A DNA stretch of 64,000 nt from Sphingobium sp. V4 (GTDB taxonomy: Bacteria; Pseudomonadota; Alphaproteobacteria; Sphingomonadales; Sphingomonadaceae), in assembly GCF_029590555.1 (NCBI RefSeq), contig NZ_CP081001.1, positions 1,984,001 to 2,048,000 of the forward strand, in the 5' to 3' direction. The notes under the pieces are model-generated. The model saw only the letters and a program-made list of their open reading frames with translations. It searched no databases and was not told where the DNA came from. A program made the position numbers and the translations under genes. Below, piece by piece: positions 44,574 to 53,588 of this stretch. Numbering within the stretch: the first letter of the stretch is position 1; each line of letters begins with the position of its first letter.

Positions 44574-46052
44574 TCACCAGCCGATGATCTTCACTTTTTG
44601 CCCCGGTCGCAGCGCGGCATTGGCGGCCAGCCCGTTGATCGTCCGGAAACGCTCCACGGGATAGTCGCTATAGGCCATGCGGCGGCTGAGCGACTGGACG
44701 GTGTCGCCGGATTTGACAGTCACCAACTGGACGCGACGCGGCCGGATCGCCGCCGCCTCCTGGCTCGACAGGCGCTGAAGCGATTGCACCATCGGCGTAA
44801 AGGGGCCGATGCCCTGCCCTGCCGGCGTCAGCAACAGGAAATGATAGGCGCGCCCACCACCAAAATCATAGGCGAAGACGGTCGCGTCGACCTGGCTCGA
44901 CTGGGTCGAGGCGCGTACCGTGCGCCAGGCGGCGGGGATGCCCCCAACCGTCGTGCGGCTCACCTCACCTGCGGGCACGCCGCCATCGCTGCCGCCCAGC
45001 CGGGCGAAGACGCTGTCGACATAAGCCGCCAGATTGCCCGAATAGGGCGCGGCGCCGAACTGCGCCTGCCCGCCCGATCCGGTGATCGACACGGCGTCCG
45101 TACCATTTTCCATGCCGAAGCCGCTGGGCGCCGTGAAACTCAAACGCAGGTCCGGATGGCGAAAGCGGTTGCCCTCGATCACGCCCTGCCGGGGATCATC
45201 GCCATAGAGGACGCCGTTCACGGCATTGAGGAAGGCGTCGCGATTGCGCACCGTGCTGCCGGCGCGAGTCGCGGCCGCCGCCTGTGCCGCCCGGTCCACG
45301 CGTGAGGCCGGGTCGGGGTGCGTGCTGGCCCATTCGGGCATGGACCGGGCGCTGCCGGCCAGTTGCGCGTCCAGATTGCTCTGCGCCGCCAGCGAGGCAA
45401 GCATTTCGGAGAGGGCGCGGGGATCATAGCCGGCCGACGCGAGATAGCGGATGCCGAGGTCGTCGGCCTCATATTCCTGGCTGCGGGAAAATTTGAGGGT
45501 CAAAAGCTGGCTGCCCGTGCCGATCCCCTTCTGTACCAGCCCGGCCAAGCCCGAATCGCCCAGCAACGCGCCGGCCAGAACGCCCAGCAGCGCCCCGCCG
45601 ATGGCATTGCGCTGTGCGGCCTGCTGGCGCCGCTGGCCATGCTGGGCGGCGACATGACCGACCTCATGACCCAGCACGCCCGCCAGTTCCGCCTCGTCAT
45701 TCATCAGCGCCATCAGCTGGCGCGTGACATAGACATAGCCGCCGGGGATGGCGAAGGCGTTGTTCACCGGGCTGTTGAGCAGGGTAACGGTGAAATCGCT
45801 CTGCGCGTTGGAAAGGCCGGACTGAACCGCGATCCGGCGCCCGACCGTCTCCACATAGCGCGCCTGCGGCCCGGCATAGGCGCCACCAAATTCCTTGAGC
45901 AGTTCGGGGTGCTGCTTCGCGCCGCTCGCCTTGTCCTGCTGGCTGATGGACGACACGGTGCGAATCGCGCGCTGCTGCCCGATCACCACCGGCGCGCTCA
46001 ACCCCATCGCCAGCACCGCCCCCGAGCAGCCCAACGCAATCTTCCAGTTCAT
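44574..46052 (-). CDS. M48-family metalloprotease with C-terminal LysM domain
   Basis: 492 residues with a signal peptide (residues 1-27). The zinc motif is GHEVGHVAAQHG (His129, Glu130, His133), with the third ligand in SRSQEYEADDLGIRYL. After a middle domain of unknown role comes a C-terminal LysM-like peptidoglycan-binding module (VQLVTVKSGDTVQSLSRRMA to the end). This BepA/LoiP-like design suggests a periplasmic protease that checks outer-membrane assembly. The gene is monocistronic and followed by a perfect terminator. Confidence 0.9.
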   Translation of the reverse strand: MNWKIALGCSGAVLAMGLSAPVVIGQQRAIRTVSSISQQDKASGAKQHPELLKEFGGAYAGPQARYVETVGRRIAVQSGLSNAQSDFTVTLLNSPVNNAFAIPGGYVYVTRQLMALMNDEAELAGVLGHEVGHVAAQHGQRRQQAAQRNAIGGALLGVLAGALLGDSGLAGLVQKGIGTGSQLLTLKFSRSQEYEADDLGIRYLASAGYDPRALSEMLASLAAQSNLDAQLAGSARSMPEWASTHPDPASRVDRAAQAAAATRAGSTVRNRDAFLNAVNGVLYGDDPRQGVIEGNRFRHPDLRLSFTAPSGFGMENGTDAVSITGSGGQAQFGAAPYSGNLAAYVDSVFARLGGSDGGVPAGEVSRTTVGGIPAAWRTVRASTQSSQVDATVFAYDFGGGRAYHFLLLTPAGQGIGPFTPMVQSLQRLSSQEAAAIRPRRVQLVTVKSGDTVQSLSRRMAYSDYPVERFRTINGLAANAALRPGQKVKIIGW

Positions 46053-46126
46053 AAACCCTCACCCTTCGACGTTACCGGCACGTAACGAGCGAAAATGGCG
46101 GGCTGTTCCCGAAAAAGCGAGGGAAG

Positions 46127-47071
46127 TCAGACGCCGATGGCGAGGAATTTGTCGGCGCGGTCGGTACGCAGCGCCTGCGCGCTCATGCCATCGAGCGAAT
46201 CCAGTTCCGCCTCGATCGCCGTGCCGAGGCTGGCGATCGCCTGCACGGGATCGCGATGCGCGCCGCCCACCGGCTCGGCCACGATGCGATCGATCACGCC
46301 CAGCAATTTCAGATGCTGCGCCGTCACCTGCATCGCGGTCGCCGCGTCGCTCGCCTTGTCGGCGGTCCGCCACAGGATCGATGCGCAGCCTTCGGGCGAG
46401 ATCACCGAATAGACCGCATGTTCAAACATCAACACGCGATTGGCCGCCGCCAGCGCGATCGCGCCGCCCGATCCGCCTTCGCCCACCACGGCCGCGACCA
46501 TCGGCACGCCCAGCGCCAGACAGGCTTCCGTCGACCGGGCGATGGCTTCGGCCTGGCCGCGCTCCTCCGCCTGCACGCCCGGAAAGGCGCCCGACGTGTC
46601 GACCAGGGTCACCACCGGCAGGCCGAAGCGATCCGCCAGCTCCATCAGGCGGATGGCCTTGCGATAGCCTTCGGGTTTGGCCATGCCGAAATTGTGGCGC
46701 ACGCGGCTGGCCGTGTCGTCGCCCTTCTCGTGACCGATCACCATGACCTTGCGCTCGCCCAGCGTCGCGAAGCCGCCGATGATCGCCTGATCGTCGGCAA
46801 AGGCGCGGTCGCCGGCAAGCGGCATGAAATTGTCGAACATGCCCGCGACATAGTCCTTGAAATGCGGACGGTCGGGATGCCGCGCCACCTGGGTCTTCTG
46901 CCAGGGCGTCAGCTTCGCATAAGTGTCCTTGAGCAGCTTCGCCGCGCGCTGTTCCAGCGTCGCGATCTCGCCGTCGATGTTGATGTCCCCCACGCTGGCG
47001 GTGGCGCGCAGTTCGACAATGCGCGCTTCCAGCTCAGCGATCGGCTTCTCGAATTCCAGAAAGCTTACCAT
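46127..47071 (-). CDS. accA: acetyl-CoA carboxylase carboxyltransferase subunit alpha
   Basis: 314 residues, the normal length. With AccD it transfers CO2 from carboxybiotin to acetyl-CoA, the committed step of fatty-acid synthesis. It begins [20 protein letters not shown]; the crotonase-like core has [31 protein letters not shown] and [17 protein letters not shown]. It is the last gene of the run 62-aa protein / 606-aa protein / xerD / accA, 11 bp after xerD. Confidence 0.97.
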   Translation of the reverse strand: MVSFLEFEKPIAELEARIVELRATASVGDINIDGEIATLEQRAAKLLKDTYAKLTPWQKTQVARHPDRPHFKDYVAGMFDNFMPLAGDRAFADDQAIIGGFATLGERKVMVIGHEKGDDTASRVRHNFGMAKPEGYRKAIRLMELADRFGLPVVTLVDTSGAFPGVQAEERGQAEAIARSTEACLALGVPMVAAVVGEGGSGGAIALAAANRVLMFEHAVYSVISPEGCASILWRTADKASDAATAMQVTAQHLKLLGVIDRIVAEPVGGAHRDPVQAIASLGTAIEAELDSLDGMSAQALRTDRADKFLAIGV

Positions 47072-47082
47072 GGCGCCACGCG

Positions 47083-48015
47083 TTACGGTGCTGGCGCTTC
47101 GCCGTCAACGCGGCGATGCGCGTTCCTTGTCGGCATGGTCGCGAGCGGATGGCGTCGGTTGACCAGCTCGACCAGCCGCCGGCTGTCGACATGGGTGTAG
47201 ATCTGGGTCGTGCCGATGTCGGCATGACCCAGCATCGCCTGCAAGGCGCGCAGGTCCGCCCCGCCTTCCAGCAGATGGGTCGCGAAGGCGTGGCGCAGCA
47301 CATGGGGGCTGACCCGTTCGGGCGCGATGCCGGCGGCGGCAGCCAGCGCCTTGACCAGCTGATAGAGGCGGATGCGGCTCAGATGGCTCTTGCCCGACGG
47401 GAACAGCCAGGGGCTGTCCGCCGCCACATGGGGCAGCCAGGCAGCGACGGCGGCGCGCGCGCGGTCGGAAATGGGCACCAGCCGCTCGCGCGCGCCCTTG
47501 CCCTTGAGGATGAGGAAGGGCCGGTCGGCGGCCAGCGCCCGGCGCGGCAGCGATACCAGCTCGGTCGCGCGCAGGCCCGATCCGTAGAGGAGTTCGATCA
47601 GCGCGGACAGGCGCAGGTCGAGCGGCGCGGGATGCTCCACGTCGATCCGCTCGGCGATCAGCGCGAAAAAACGGTCGACTTCCGCGGTGGACAATATCCT
47701 GGGCAGGGATCGCCGCGTCACCGGGCGGGGCAAGGCGGCGGAGGGATTGTCGGCGCGCAATCCTTCCTCTTCAAGAAAACCGTAGAAGGCCCGCAAAGCG
47801 GACGTCTTGCGCGCGACGGAGGACGCCGCCAGTTCCGCCCAGGCCGCCGCCAGCGTGCCCAGCCCGTCGCGGGTGGCGCCCGCAAGGCCGCCCAGCACGT
47901 CACCCGCACCCGCCAGGTCAGCGCGATAGGCCAGCAGCGTGTTGCGCGACGCGCCGCGCTCCGCCGCCATCATTTCGAGGAAACGGTCGACCAGGGCGGC
48001 ATCCTCCTGCCCCAT
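47083..48015 (-). CDS. xerD: site-specific tyrosine recombinase (XerD)
   Basis: 310 residues. With XerC it resolves chromosome dimers at dif under FtsK control. The SAM-like N-terminal domain starts [20 protein letters not shown]. The catalytic residues lie in [16 protein letters not shown] (Arg), [20 protein letters not shown] (His, Arg), [15 protein letters not shown] (His, Tyr). Position next to accA is typical of xerD in alphaproteobacteria. XerC versus XerD is decided by this context, as the sequences are similar. Confidence 0.92.
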   Translation of the reverse strand: MGQEDAALVDRFLEMMAAERGASRNTLLAYRADLAGAGDVLGGLAGATRDGLGTLAAAWAELAASSVARKTSALRAFYGFLEEEGLRADNPSAALPRPVTRRSLPRILSTAEVDRFFALIAERIDVEHPAPLDLRLSALIELLYGSGLRATELVSLPRRALAADRPFLILKGKGARERLVPISDRARAAVAAWLPHVAADSPWLFPSGKSHLSRIRLYQLVKALAAAAGIAPERVSPHVLRHAFATHLLEGGADLRALQAMLGHADIGTTQIYTHVDSRRLVELVNRRHPLATMPTRNAHRRVDGEAPAP

Positions 48016-48017
48016 GG

Positions 48018-49838
48018 TCAGATGCGGCTGATCGCCTCGGCGGCGATCATCCGCGCCTCCGGGTCCAGCCCGACCCGGTGGAGCGCGGCGACGACATGAT
48101 AGAGATGTGCGGGCGGCAGGTGAGTCCAGTCCTGCCCCTGCATCCCCACCGCGACGAGCAATGCCACCGTCGCCTTTTCGCCCCGCTGCGCCGCCGCGCC
48201 GATGGCGCGCGCCCAGCGGCTGTTGGGGGCGAGCGCCACGCCATTGTCCTGCGCCAGCGCGGCGCCATCCTGCGGCGACAGGCGCGCCAGGCCGGCGAGG
48301 GCGGCGATCAGCATCCGCCCCTTTTCCGGCCCGACCTCGCCGACATAGGATGATACGCGGCCGGAACTGATATCCACCACCGGGCTGGGTGCGCCGACGG
48401 CCAGCAGCGCCCAGAATTGCGACGCGCCCTCGCCGTCCAGTCGGCCGATCGCCTGCGCCCAGCGCGCGGCATTACGGTCATAGCCGGCGGTCAGCATGGC
48501 GGCGACCAGATTGGCGGCATCCTGCGCCGAAGCCTGCGCGACCGGCAGCGCGGCGGCGGCACGCGCGGTGGCGATCAGGCCGACATAGTCGGGCTTCGCG
48601 CCATCCTGCCACCAGCTCTGCATCCCCCCGATCCGGTCCGCCACTGTCGCGCCCGCATAGGCGGCGCGCAGCGCCTCGATCTTGTCCGCGATATCGGCGG
48701 GCGCATCCCCGTCACTGCCCAGCTGGCCATAGAAGCCGACCAGCGCCGCATTGGAAAACACTCCCAGCCGCGCGGCAATATCCACCCCCGGCTGCCGCCG
48801 CAGCGCCGTCAGCGCCGGCGCGCGCGCTTCCCAGGCGCGGACATGCTGCCCCGCCGTGGCGTAGAGATCCTCGGGTATCTCGACGTTGAGCGCGGTCGCC
48901 AGGCCATAGCGCCAGGCCGTGAGCCGATCGACGCCGTCCCATTCGATCTTGACCGAGCGGCGGGCATTGAAGCCGGTGCCGACGACCTTTTCCGCCAGCC
49001 GATAGTCGATGCCGCGCACCACCCCGCGGCGCTGCGCCTGGTTGAGCGCGCCGCTCGCCATGCCCTGATCGCCCGACAGCGCCGGGCAGATCGCGCGGGT
49101 CATGTCCCAGCCCGGCTCCTTGGAGAAACGTAGCGCCCCTTCCGACAGCGGGCACAGGCCCGCCGGGTCCGCGCTCGCCAGATAGGTCTGCATCGCGATG
49201 GCATAGAGGCGCGGGCTGTAGCGGTCGGAATCGACGCTCTGCATCATCAGCCGGGCGCTGTCCGCCTCGCCCATGCGCAGCAGCAGCCAGGCGCGCTCCG
49301 CCGCCCAGTCCGCGCCGTCGATGCCGCGCGGCGTGTCGGTCGCGCTCAGCAAGGCGCGGCGCAGCAGGATGGAGGCCCAGCGCGACACGATCGGCGCATG
49401 GGTCTGCCGCATCAGCGCCGCCAGATATTGCCCCGATTCCCGGCCGAAGGCGTCCGGCTCGAAACCGCGTGTCTGCGGCGTCAGCGGGCCGATTCGGTCG
49501 AGCGAGCGCCGCGCCGTGTCGGGCAGGTCATATTTGGCCTTCTGCGCCGCCAGTTCCTCGGGGGTCAGTTCCGCCTCGGCCGCGTTCGTCGCGTCGGCCG
49601 CCAGCGACAAGTCCGGCAACCCCTGGTCGGGCAGCGGCTGGACCATCGGCGCGGCGGGCGATCCGGGCGCGGGCTGCGCCGGTCGCGCAGGCTGCGGCGC
49701 GGCCGCCGGGGCTTCGGGCGCATCGCCGAAGCCGGGGGGCAACAGCGATTCGGGCGCCTGCTGCGCCACCACGGGCAAGGTCAGCGCAAGCGCGAAGCTG
49801 CCCAGCGCCCATTTGGCATTCGCCCGCGGCCAGCGCAT
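48018..49838 (-). CDS. exported protein of unknown function, all-helical repeats
   Basis: 606 residues. A signal peptide (about residues 1-25, cleavage near VVAQQ) is followed by about 60 residues of Ala/Pro linker. The remaining 500 residues are helical, with spaced WAAERAWLLLRMGEADSARL and RLYAIAMQTYLASADPAGLC-like blocks reminiscent of TPR/SEL1-type repeats. There are few cysteines (near LCPLSEG and AICPALSG), which could form one disulfide. I recognise no catalytic motif or named family. It begins 5 bp after the stop of a small membrane protein gene and ends 2 bp before xerD, so it is locked into an operon with xerD and accA. Confidence 0.75.
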   Translation of the reverse strand: MRWPRANAKWALGSFALALTLPVVAQQAPESLLPPGFGDAPEAPAAAPQPARPAQPAPGSPAAPMVQPLPDQGLPDLSLAADATNAAEAELTPEELAAQKAKYDLPDTARRSLDRIGPLTPQTRGFEPDAFGRESGQYLAALMRQTHAPIVSRWASILLRRALLSATDTPRGIDGADWAAERAWLLLRMGEADSARLMMQSVDSDRYSPRLYAIAMQTYLASADPAGLCPLSEGALRFSKEPGWDMTRAICPALSGDQGMASGALNQAQRRGVVRGIDYRLAEKVVGTGFNARRSVKIEWDGVDRLTAWRYGLATALNVEIPEDLYATAGQHVRAWEARAPALTALRRQPGVDIAARLGVFSNAALVGFYGQLGSDGDAPADIADKIEALRAAYAGATVADRIGGMQSWWQDGAKPDYVGLIATARAAAALPVAQASAQDAANLVAAMLTAGYDRNAARWAQAIGRLDGEGASQFWALLAVGAPSPVVDISSGRVSSYVGEVGPEKGRMLIAALAGLARLSPQDGAALAQDNGVALAPNSRWARAIGAAAQRGEKATVALLVAVGMQGQDWTHLPPAHLYHVVAALHRVGLDPEARMIAAEAISRI

Positions 49839-49843
49839 CCGCC

Positions 49844-50032
49844 TTACTGACCCAGTTTCTCGGCGGGGATGATCTTTTCGACGCGCTGCTGCGGCTTTTC
49901 CCCGCCGCGCGACCAGAAAAAGGCGAGCAGGGCGGCGACCAGCAGGACAAGGACGATGGGAATGATCGGCAGGCGGCCGCCGCGGCGACGCGAACTGCCT
50001 TCGAAACTGCTATAGTTGCGATTATTCTTCAT
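49844..50032 (-). CDS. small single-span membrane protein of unknown function
   Basis: 62 residues from an ATG at 50032. A basic N-terminus (MKNNRNYSSFEGSSRRRGGR) precedes one membrane helix (LPIIPIVLVLLVAALLAFFW), and then comes a charged tail ending RVEKIIPAEKLGQ. It would be an inner-membrane protein with its short C-terminus outside. No family is recognised. It is the first gene of the operon with the 606-aa exported protein, so they may act together; divergent aroK starts 97 bp away. Confidence 0.7.
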   Translation of the reverse strand: MKNNRNYSSFEGSSRRRGGRLPIIPIVLVLLVAALLAFFWSRGGEKPQQRVEKIIPAEKLGQ

Positions 50033-50129
50033 AGGTCCTTGGCTTAGCTGGCCGGGCCTGCAAGGCCGGGTGAACAAAGAAAAGATGCGATTTGCCTCTG
50101 CGACGGCTGGCTGTATAGCCCCCCTCGCC

Positions 50130-50678
50130 ATGCAGCGAAACAGCAAAATCCCGGAGAGCCAGGCCCGGCGCGGTCCCATCGTATTGGTGGGCATGATGGG
50201 CGTGGGCAAATCGACGGTCGGCCGCCGGCTGGCCGCGCGCCTCGGCCTCAGCTTCGTCGATGCCGACGAGGAGATCGAGAAGGCCGCCGGCATGAGCGTG
50301 ACCGAGATTTTCGAACGCTATGGCGAAGCCTATTTCCGCGACGGCGAGCGGCGGGTGATCGCCCGGCTGATGGACGGCGCGCCCAAGGTGATCGCGACCG
50401 GCGGCGGCGCCTTCATGCAGGACGAGACGCGCAAGCTGATCCTGGAACAGGCGACGGCCGTGTGGCTGGACGCCGACATCGATGTGCTGGTTGACCGGGT
50501 GGGCCGCCGCGAAAGCCGGCCACTGCTCAAGAATCGCGATCCGCGCGTGGTGCTGACCGAACTGGCGGCGGTGCGCAACCCGGTCTACGCGCTTGCCCCC
50601 ATTCATGTGAAGAGCATCGCCGCCCCGCACGAAGTCGCGGTCGAGCGGATCATGGAGCAATTGACGGCATGGCATTAG
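50130..50678 (+). CDS. aroK: shikimate kinase
   Basis: 182 residues from the ATG at 50130 (MQRNSKIPESQARRGPIVLV). It phosphorylates shikimate in aromatic amino-acid synthesis. The P-loop is GMMGVGKST, the shikimate-binding segment is SFVDADEEIE, and ATGGGAF precedes the lid. The frame is open earlier but without similarity. Its last 10 bp overlap aroB, an arrangement that couples the two enzymes of the pathway. Confidence 0.96.
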   Translation: MQRNSKIPESQARRGPIVLVGMMGVGKSTVGRRLAARLGLSFVDADEEIEKAAGMSVTEIFERYGEAYFRDGERRVIARLMDGAPKVIATGGGAFMQDETRKLILEQATAVWLDADIDVLVDRVGRRESRPLLKNRDPRVVLTELAAVRNPVYALAPIHVKSIAAPHEVAVERIMEQLTAWH

Positions 50679-51775
50679 TCCGCGTCGCGCTGGACGCGCG
50701 CAGTTACGATATCGTCATCGAACAGGGCGCGCTGGATCGCGCCGGCGAAACGCTCAAACCCTATGCGCGCAAGGGCCGGCTGGTGGTCGTGACCGACGCC
50801 AATGTCGCCGCGACCCAGTTGCCCCGGCTCGACGCCAGCCTTCGCGCGGCGGGCATCACCGTCGAACCGATCATCCTGCCGCCGGGCGAACAGACCAAGA
50901 GCTGGCGCTATCTGGAACAATTGCTCGACGCACTGCTAGCCCTGGAGATCGAGCGCGGCGACCATGTGATCGCGCTGGGCGGCGGCGTGATCGGCGACCT
51001 GGTGGGTTTCGCCGCCTCGATCCTGAAGCGCGGCTGCCATTTCATCCAGCTGCCGACCACGCTTCTGGCGCAGGTCGATTCGTCGGTCGGCGGCAAGACC
51101 GCGATCAACGCAAAGGCGGGCAAGAACCTGATCGGCAGCTTCTACCAGCCCGCCCTCGTGCTGATCGATCCGTCGACGCTCGACAGCCTGCCGCCGCGAG
51201 AAACCCGCGCCGGCTATGCCGAGGTGGTCAAATATGGCCTGATCGACGACCCGGACTTCTTCGCCTGGTGCGAGAGCGATGGCCATCGCCTGCTGGCGGG
51301 CGACCCGCAGGCGCGCACTTATGCGATCGAACGCAGCGTCAGCGCCAAGGCCGCGATCGTCGCCGATGACGAGCGCGAGACGTCGGGCCGCCGCGCGCTG
51401 CTCAACCTGGGCCACACCTTCGGCCACGCGCTGGAGGCGGACACCGGCTTTTCCGACATGCTGCTCCATGGCGAAGGCGTCGCGGCGGGCATGGCTCTCG
51501 CCTTCCGCTATTCGGCGCGCCTTGGCCTCTGCCCGCAGGCCGACGCCGATCGCGTCACCGCCCACCTCCAGGCCGTGGGCCTTCCACACGACCTCGCCAC
51601 CGCCCATGTCACCGCCGACGGCGCGGCACTGGTCGGCCATATGCTGCACGACAAGAAGATGGCGGCCGGCACCCTGCCCTTCCTCCTGGCGCGCGGCATC
51701 GGAGCGACCTTCCTGTCGAAGGATGTCGTGCTGGATGATGTGACAGCGTTCCTGGACGAGGAACGGGCCGCCTGA
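50669..51775 (+). CDS. aroB: 3-dehydroquinate synthase
   Basis: 368 residues. It cyclises DAHP to 3-dehydroquinate with transient use of NAD+. Diagnostic segments: ILPPGEQTKSW, ALGGGVIGDLVGFAASILKR, LPTTLLAQVDSSVGGKTAIN and LNLGHTFGHALE (metal ligands). It overlaps aroK by 10 bp. It also feeds chorismate for TrpE at 25373-26908. Confidence 0.97.
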   Translation: MALVRVALDARSYDIVIEQGALDRAGETLKPYARKGRLVVVTDANVAATQLPRLDASLRAAGITVEPIILPPGEQTKSWRYLEQLLDALLALEIERGDHVIALGGGVIGDLVGFAASILKRGCHFIQLPTTLLAQVDSSVGGKTAINAKAGKNLIGSFYQPALVLIDPSTLDSLPPRETRAGYAEVVKYGLIDDPDFFAWCESDGHRLLAGDPQARTYAIERSVSAKAAIVADDERETSGRRALLNLGHTFGHALEADTGFSDMLLHGEGVAAGMALAFRYSARLGLCPQADADRVTAHLQAVGLPHDLATAHVTADGAALVGHMLHDKKMAAGTLPFLLARGIGATFLSKDVVLDDVTAFLDEERAA

Positions 51776-51887
51776 TCGCCTCAAAGCGCGCCCCTCGAAG
51801 GCGCAAAGCCGCGGTGCAGGAAGCGGACAGAGGCCGACAGTCAGGCGCGGTGCGACGCCGCACGAAAGCGGCCATCCCTTTAATTAC

Positions 51888-51942
51888 CGTCATCCGAGCG
51901 ACAAGGAGGAAGGATTTTATATCCGCCTGCACGGGGATGACG
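51888..51942. repeat. intergenic repeat remnant downstream of aroB
   Basis: CGTCATCC (51888-51895) and GGATGACG (51935-51942) are inverted ends around an AT-richer 39-bp core. The ends match those of the element at 52363-52437, suggesting a decayed member of the same repeat class. The rest of 51776-51980 holds no gene. Confidence 0.6.
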
Positions 51943-51983
51943 AGACGAGTGATGCGCGTCCGCTCACCACCATCATCGCGACA

Positions 51984-52013
51984 AACAAAAAGGGCGCCTC
52001 GCGGGCGCCCTTT
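51984..52013 (-). terminator. terminator of rpmE
   Basis: 10-bp stem AAAGGGCGCC/GGCGCCCTTT around TCGCG, with TTTGTTTG following on the minus strand. It lies 24 bp beyond the rpmE stop. Confidence 0.9.
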
Positions 52014-52036
52014 CCGTTTCAACCATCGAAGGCCGA

Positions 52037-52261
52037 TTACTTCTTCAGCGTCAGCCCGCCGAAACGCTTGTTGAAGCGCGCCACCTGGCCGCCGGTGTCC
52101 AGCTGGCGGTTGCCGCCCGTCCAGGCCGGGTGCGACTTCGGGTCGATGTCGAGCGCCAGCGTGTCGCCTTCCTTGCCCCAGGTCGAGCGGGTCTGGAAGG
52201 TGGTGCCGTCGGTCATCTGGACCGTGATCAGGTGGTAGTCGGGGTGGGTATTGGCCTTCAT
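52037..52261 (-). CDS. rpmE: 50S ribosomal protein L31 (bL31), cysteine-free form
   Basis: 74 residues ([20 protein letters not shown]). It joins the 50S central protuberance and the intersubunit bridge. The family end ([20 protein letters not shown] then NKRFGGL) is intact. There is no cysteine at all, so this is the zinc-independent (C-minus) form. In some bacteria that form is expressed under zinc limitation beside a C-plus copy; no C-plus copy is in the window. Confidence 0.96.
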   Translation of the reverse strand: MKANTHPDYHLITVQMTDGTTFQTRSTWGKEGDTLALDIDPKSHPAWTGGNRQLDTGGQVARFNKRFGGLTLKK

Positions 52262-52362
52262 GGCGATATGCTCCTTCGATGGCCGGTTTCCGACCGGCCG
52301 GATGCGTGAAAATGCGAAGGCGCGCCGTTAGCGGTTTGCGCGCGGATTGGCAAGAATAAAGG

Positions 52363-52437
52363 CGTCATCCCGGCGAAGGCCGGGATTTACGGCCAAGACG
52401 CGGCAGCCGCCCTGCGACCCCGGCATTCGCCGGGGGG
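52363..52437. repeat. tandem-hairpin intergenic repeat
   Basis: CGTC followed by ATCCCGGC-gaag-GCCGGGAT (52367-52386), then about 30 bp, then CCCCGGC-attc-GCCGGGG (52418-52435). Two hairpins in one unit is the usual form of this very common proteobacterial repeat. It sits between the fabZ stop (52449) and rpmE promoter region. Confidence 0.85.
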
Positions 52438-52448
52438 ACACGCAGCCC

Positions 52449-52925
52449 TCAATCCTTGGGCGGATCGGTGATCATGGCGACGAAATTGGCTTCCGACGCC
52501 AGTTTGCCGTCGATCATTGCCTTGCCGCTGAACTTGCAGATGGCGCCGCGATTCTGCGTCACTTCGACATGCAGGTCGAGCAGGCAACCCGGCTCCACCG
52601 GCGAGCGGAATTTCGCGCCGTCGATGCTCATGAAATAGACGAGCTTGCCCGAATCGGCCAAGTTCATCGATTCCACCGCCAGCACGCCCGCAGCCTGCGC
52701 CATCGCTTCCACGATCAGCACGCCGGGCATGATCGGCCGGGTCGGGAAATGCCCCTGAAAGAACGGCTCGTTCACCGACACCGCCTTGATCGCGTGGATC
52801 GACTGGCTGGGCACCAGCGAGACCACGCGGTCGATCAGCAGCATCGGATAACGGTGCGGCAACGCGGCCATGACCCGACGGATATCCATCGGGCCACGCG
52901 CGGTCGATTCAACCTCTCCCGTCAT
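52449..52925 (-). CDS. fabZ: 3-hydroxyacyl-ACP dehydratase FabZ
   Basis: 158 residues. Hotdog-fold enzyme that removes water from 3-hydroxyacyl-ACP in fatty-acid elongation. The active site is [20 protein letters not shown] (His59, Glu73), preceded by [13 protein letters not shown]. An in-frame ATG at residue 13 could also serve as start. In the bamA-skp-fabZ run it follows skp by 6 bp. lpxD and lpxA, often between, are not here. Confidence 0.96.
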   Translation of the reverse strand: MTGEVESTARGPMDIRRVMAALPHRYPMLLIDRVVSLVPSQSIHAIKAVSVNEPFFQGHFPTRPIMPGVLIVEAMAQAAGVLAVESMNLADSGKLVYFMSIDGAKFRSPVEPGCLLDLHVEVTQNRGAICKFSGKAMIDGKLASEANFVAMITDPPKD

Positions 52926-52931
52926 CGTCTA

Positions 52932-53588
52932 TCAGCGCGACTTGGGCGCCTGCGCCGGGGCTACCGGAGCGGCAGCGGCCGCACCGGCCTGACCCTGACG
53001 GCCCGGCTGCCAGCCGGCCGGCGGGGTGATGCCGACGCTGGGCACCAGCGCATTGAGTTCGGTCACGACCGACTGGGTGATGTCGACGGTCGGCTGGTAG
53101 GAGACGGTCGCCTCGGGCGAAAGGACCAGGTCGACCTTCGCCTTGGTCATCGCGGCCTTGAGCGCGTCGGAGAGCTTCGCGGTGATCTGCTCCTCGACAT
53201 AGGCGTTGGCGATCGCGATCGGCTGGCCCATGCGCTGCAGTTCGGCCTGCGCGGTCTGCTGCGACTGCTGGAACTGCTGATACTGGGTCTCGATCGCCGG
53301 GGTCGGCTTGCCGCCGGCGGCCTTGAGCGCGGCCTGGAGCGCGTCGCCCTTGGTCTTGAGGTCGGTGTCGATCGCCGTCTTGCGCGCGTTGAACGCGTCG
53401 ATCTGCGGCTTGTAGGTGGTCTGCATCTGGGTGCGCGCGGTGGTGTAGGCAGCGCTGGTGCCCACGGCGCGCTGCAGGTCGGCGACGGCGATGCCGGTCT
53501 TCGACTGGGCGGCGGCCGGAACGGCGGTCAGGGCCAGAGCGGTCATCGGCGCGAAAACGAGCGCCGCGGCTTTAACGATGGTCTTCAT
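52932..53588 (-). CDS. OmpH/Skp-family periplasmic chaperone
   Basis: 218 residues from the ATG at 53588, which overlaps the bamA stop (TGATG). The signal peptide ends near VPAAAQ. The mature chain has the Skp layout: a short beta segment (KTGIAVADLQRAV) and a long charged coiled coil (KPQIDAFNARKTAIDTDLKT onward). It then has an unusual C-terminal tail of about 45 residues rich in Pro/Gly/Gln/Ala. It holds unfolded beta-barrel proteins on their way to BamA. The overlap with bamA implies coupled translation. Confidence 0.9.
   Translation of the reverse strand: MKTIVKAAALVFAPMTALALTAVPAAAQSKTGIAVADLQRAVGTSAAYTTARTQMQTTYKPQIDAFNARKTAIDTDLKTKGDALQAALKAAGGKPTPAIETQYQQFQQSQQTAQAELQRMGQPIAIANAYVEEQITAKLSDALKAAMTKAKVDLVLSPEATVSYQPTVDITQSVVTELNALVPSVGITPPAGWQPGRQGQAGAAAAAPVAPAQAPKSR

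Noticed and set aside
47083..48015. Tyrosine recombinase as the integrase of a mobile element
   Set aside because: Its sequence and its place beside accA fit the housekeeping XerD; there is no att-like repeat or cargo.
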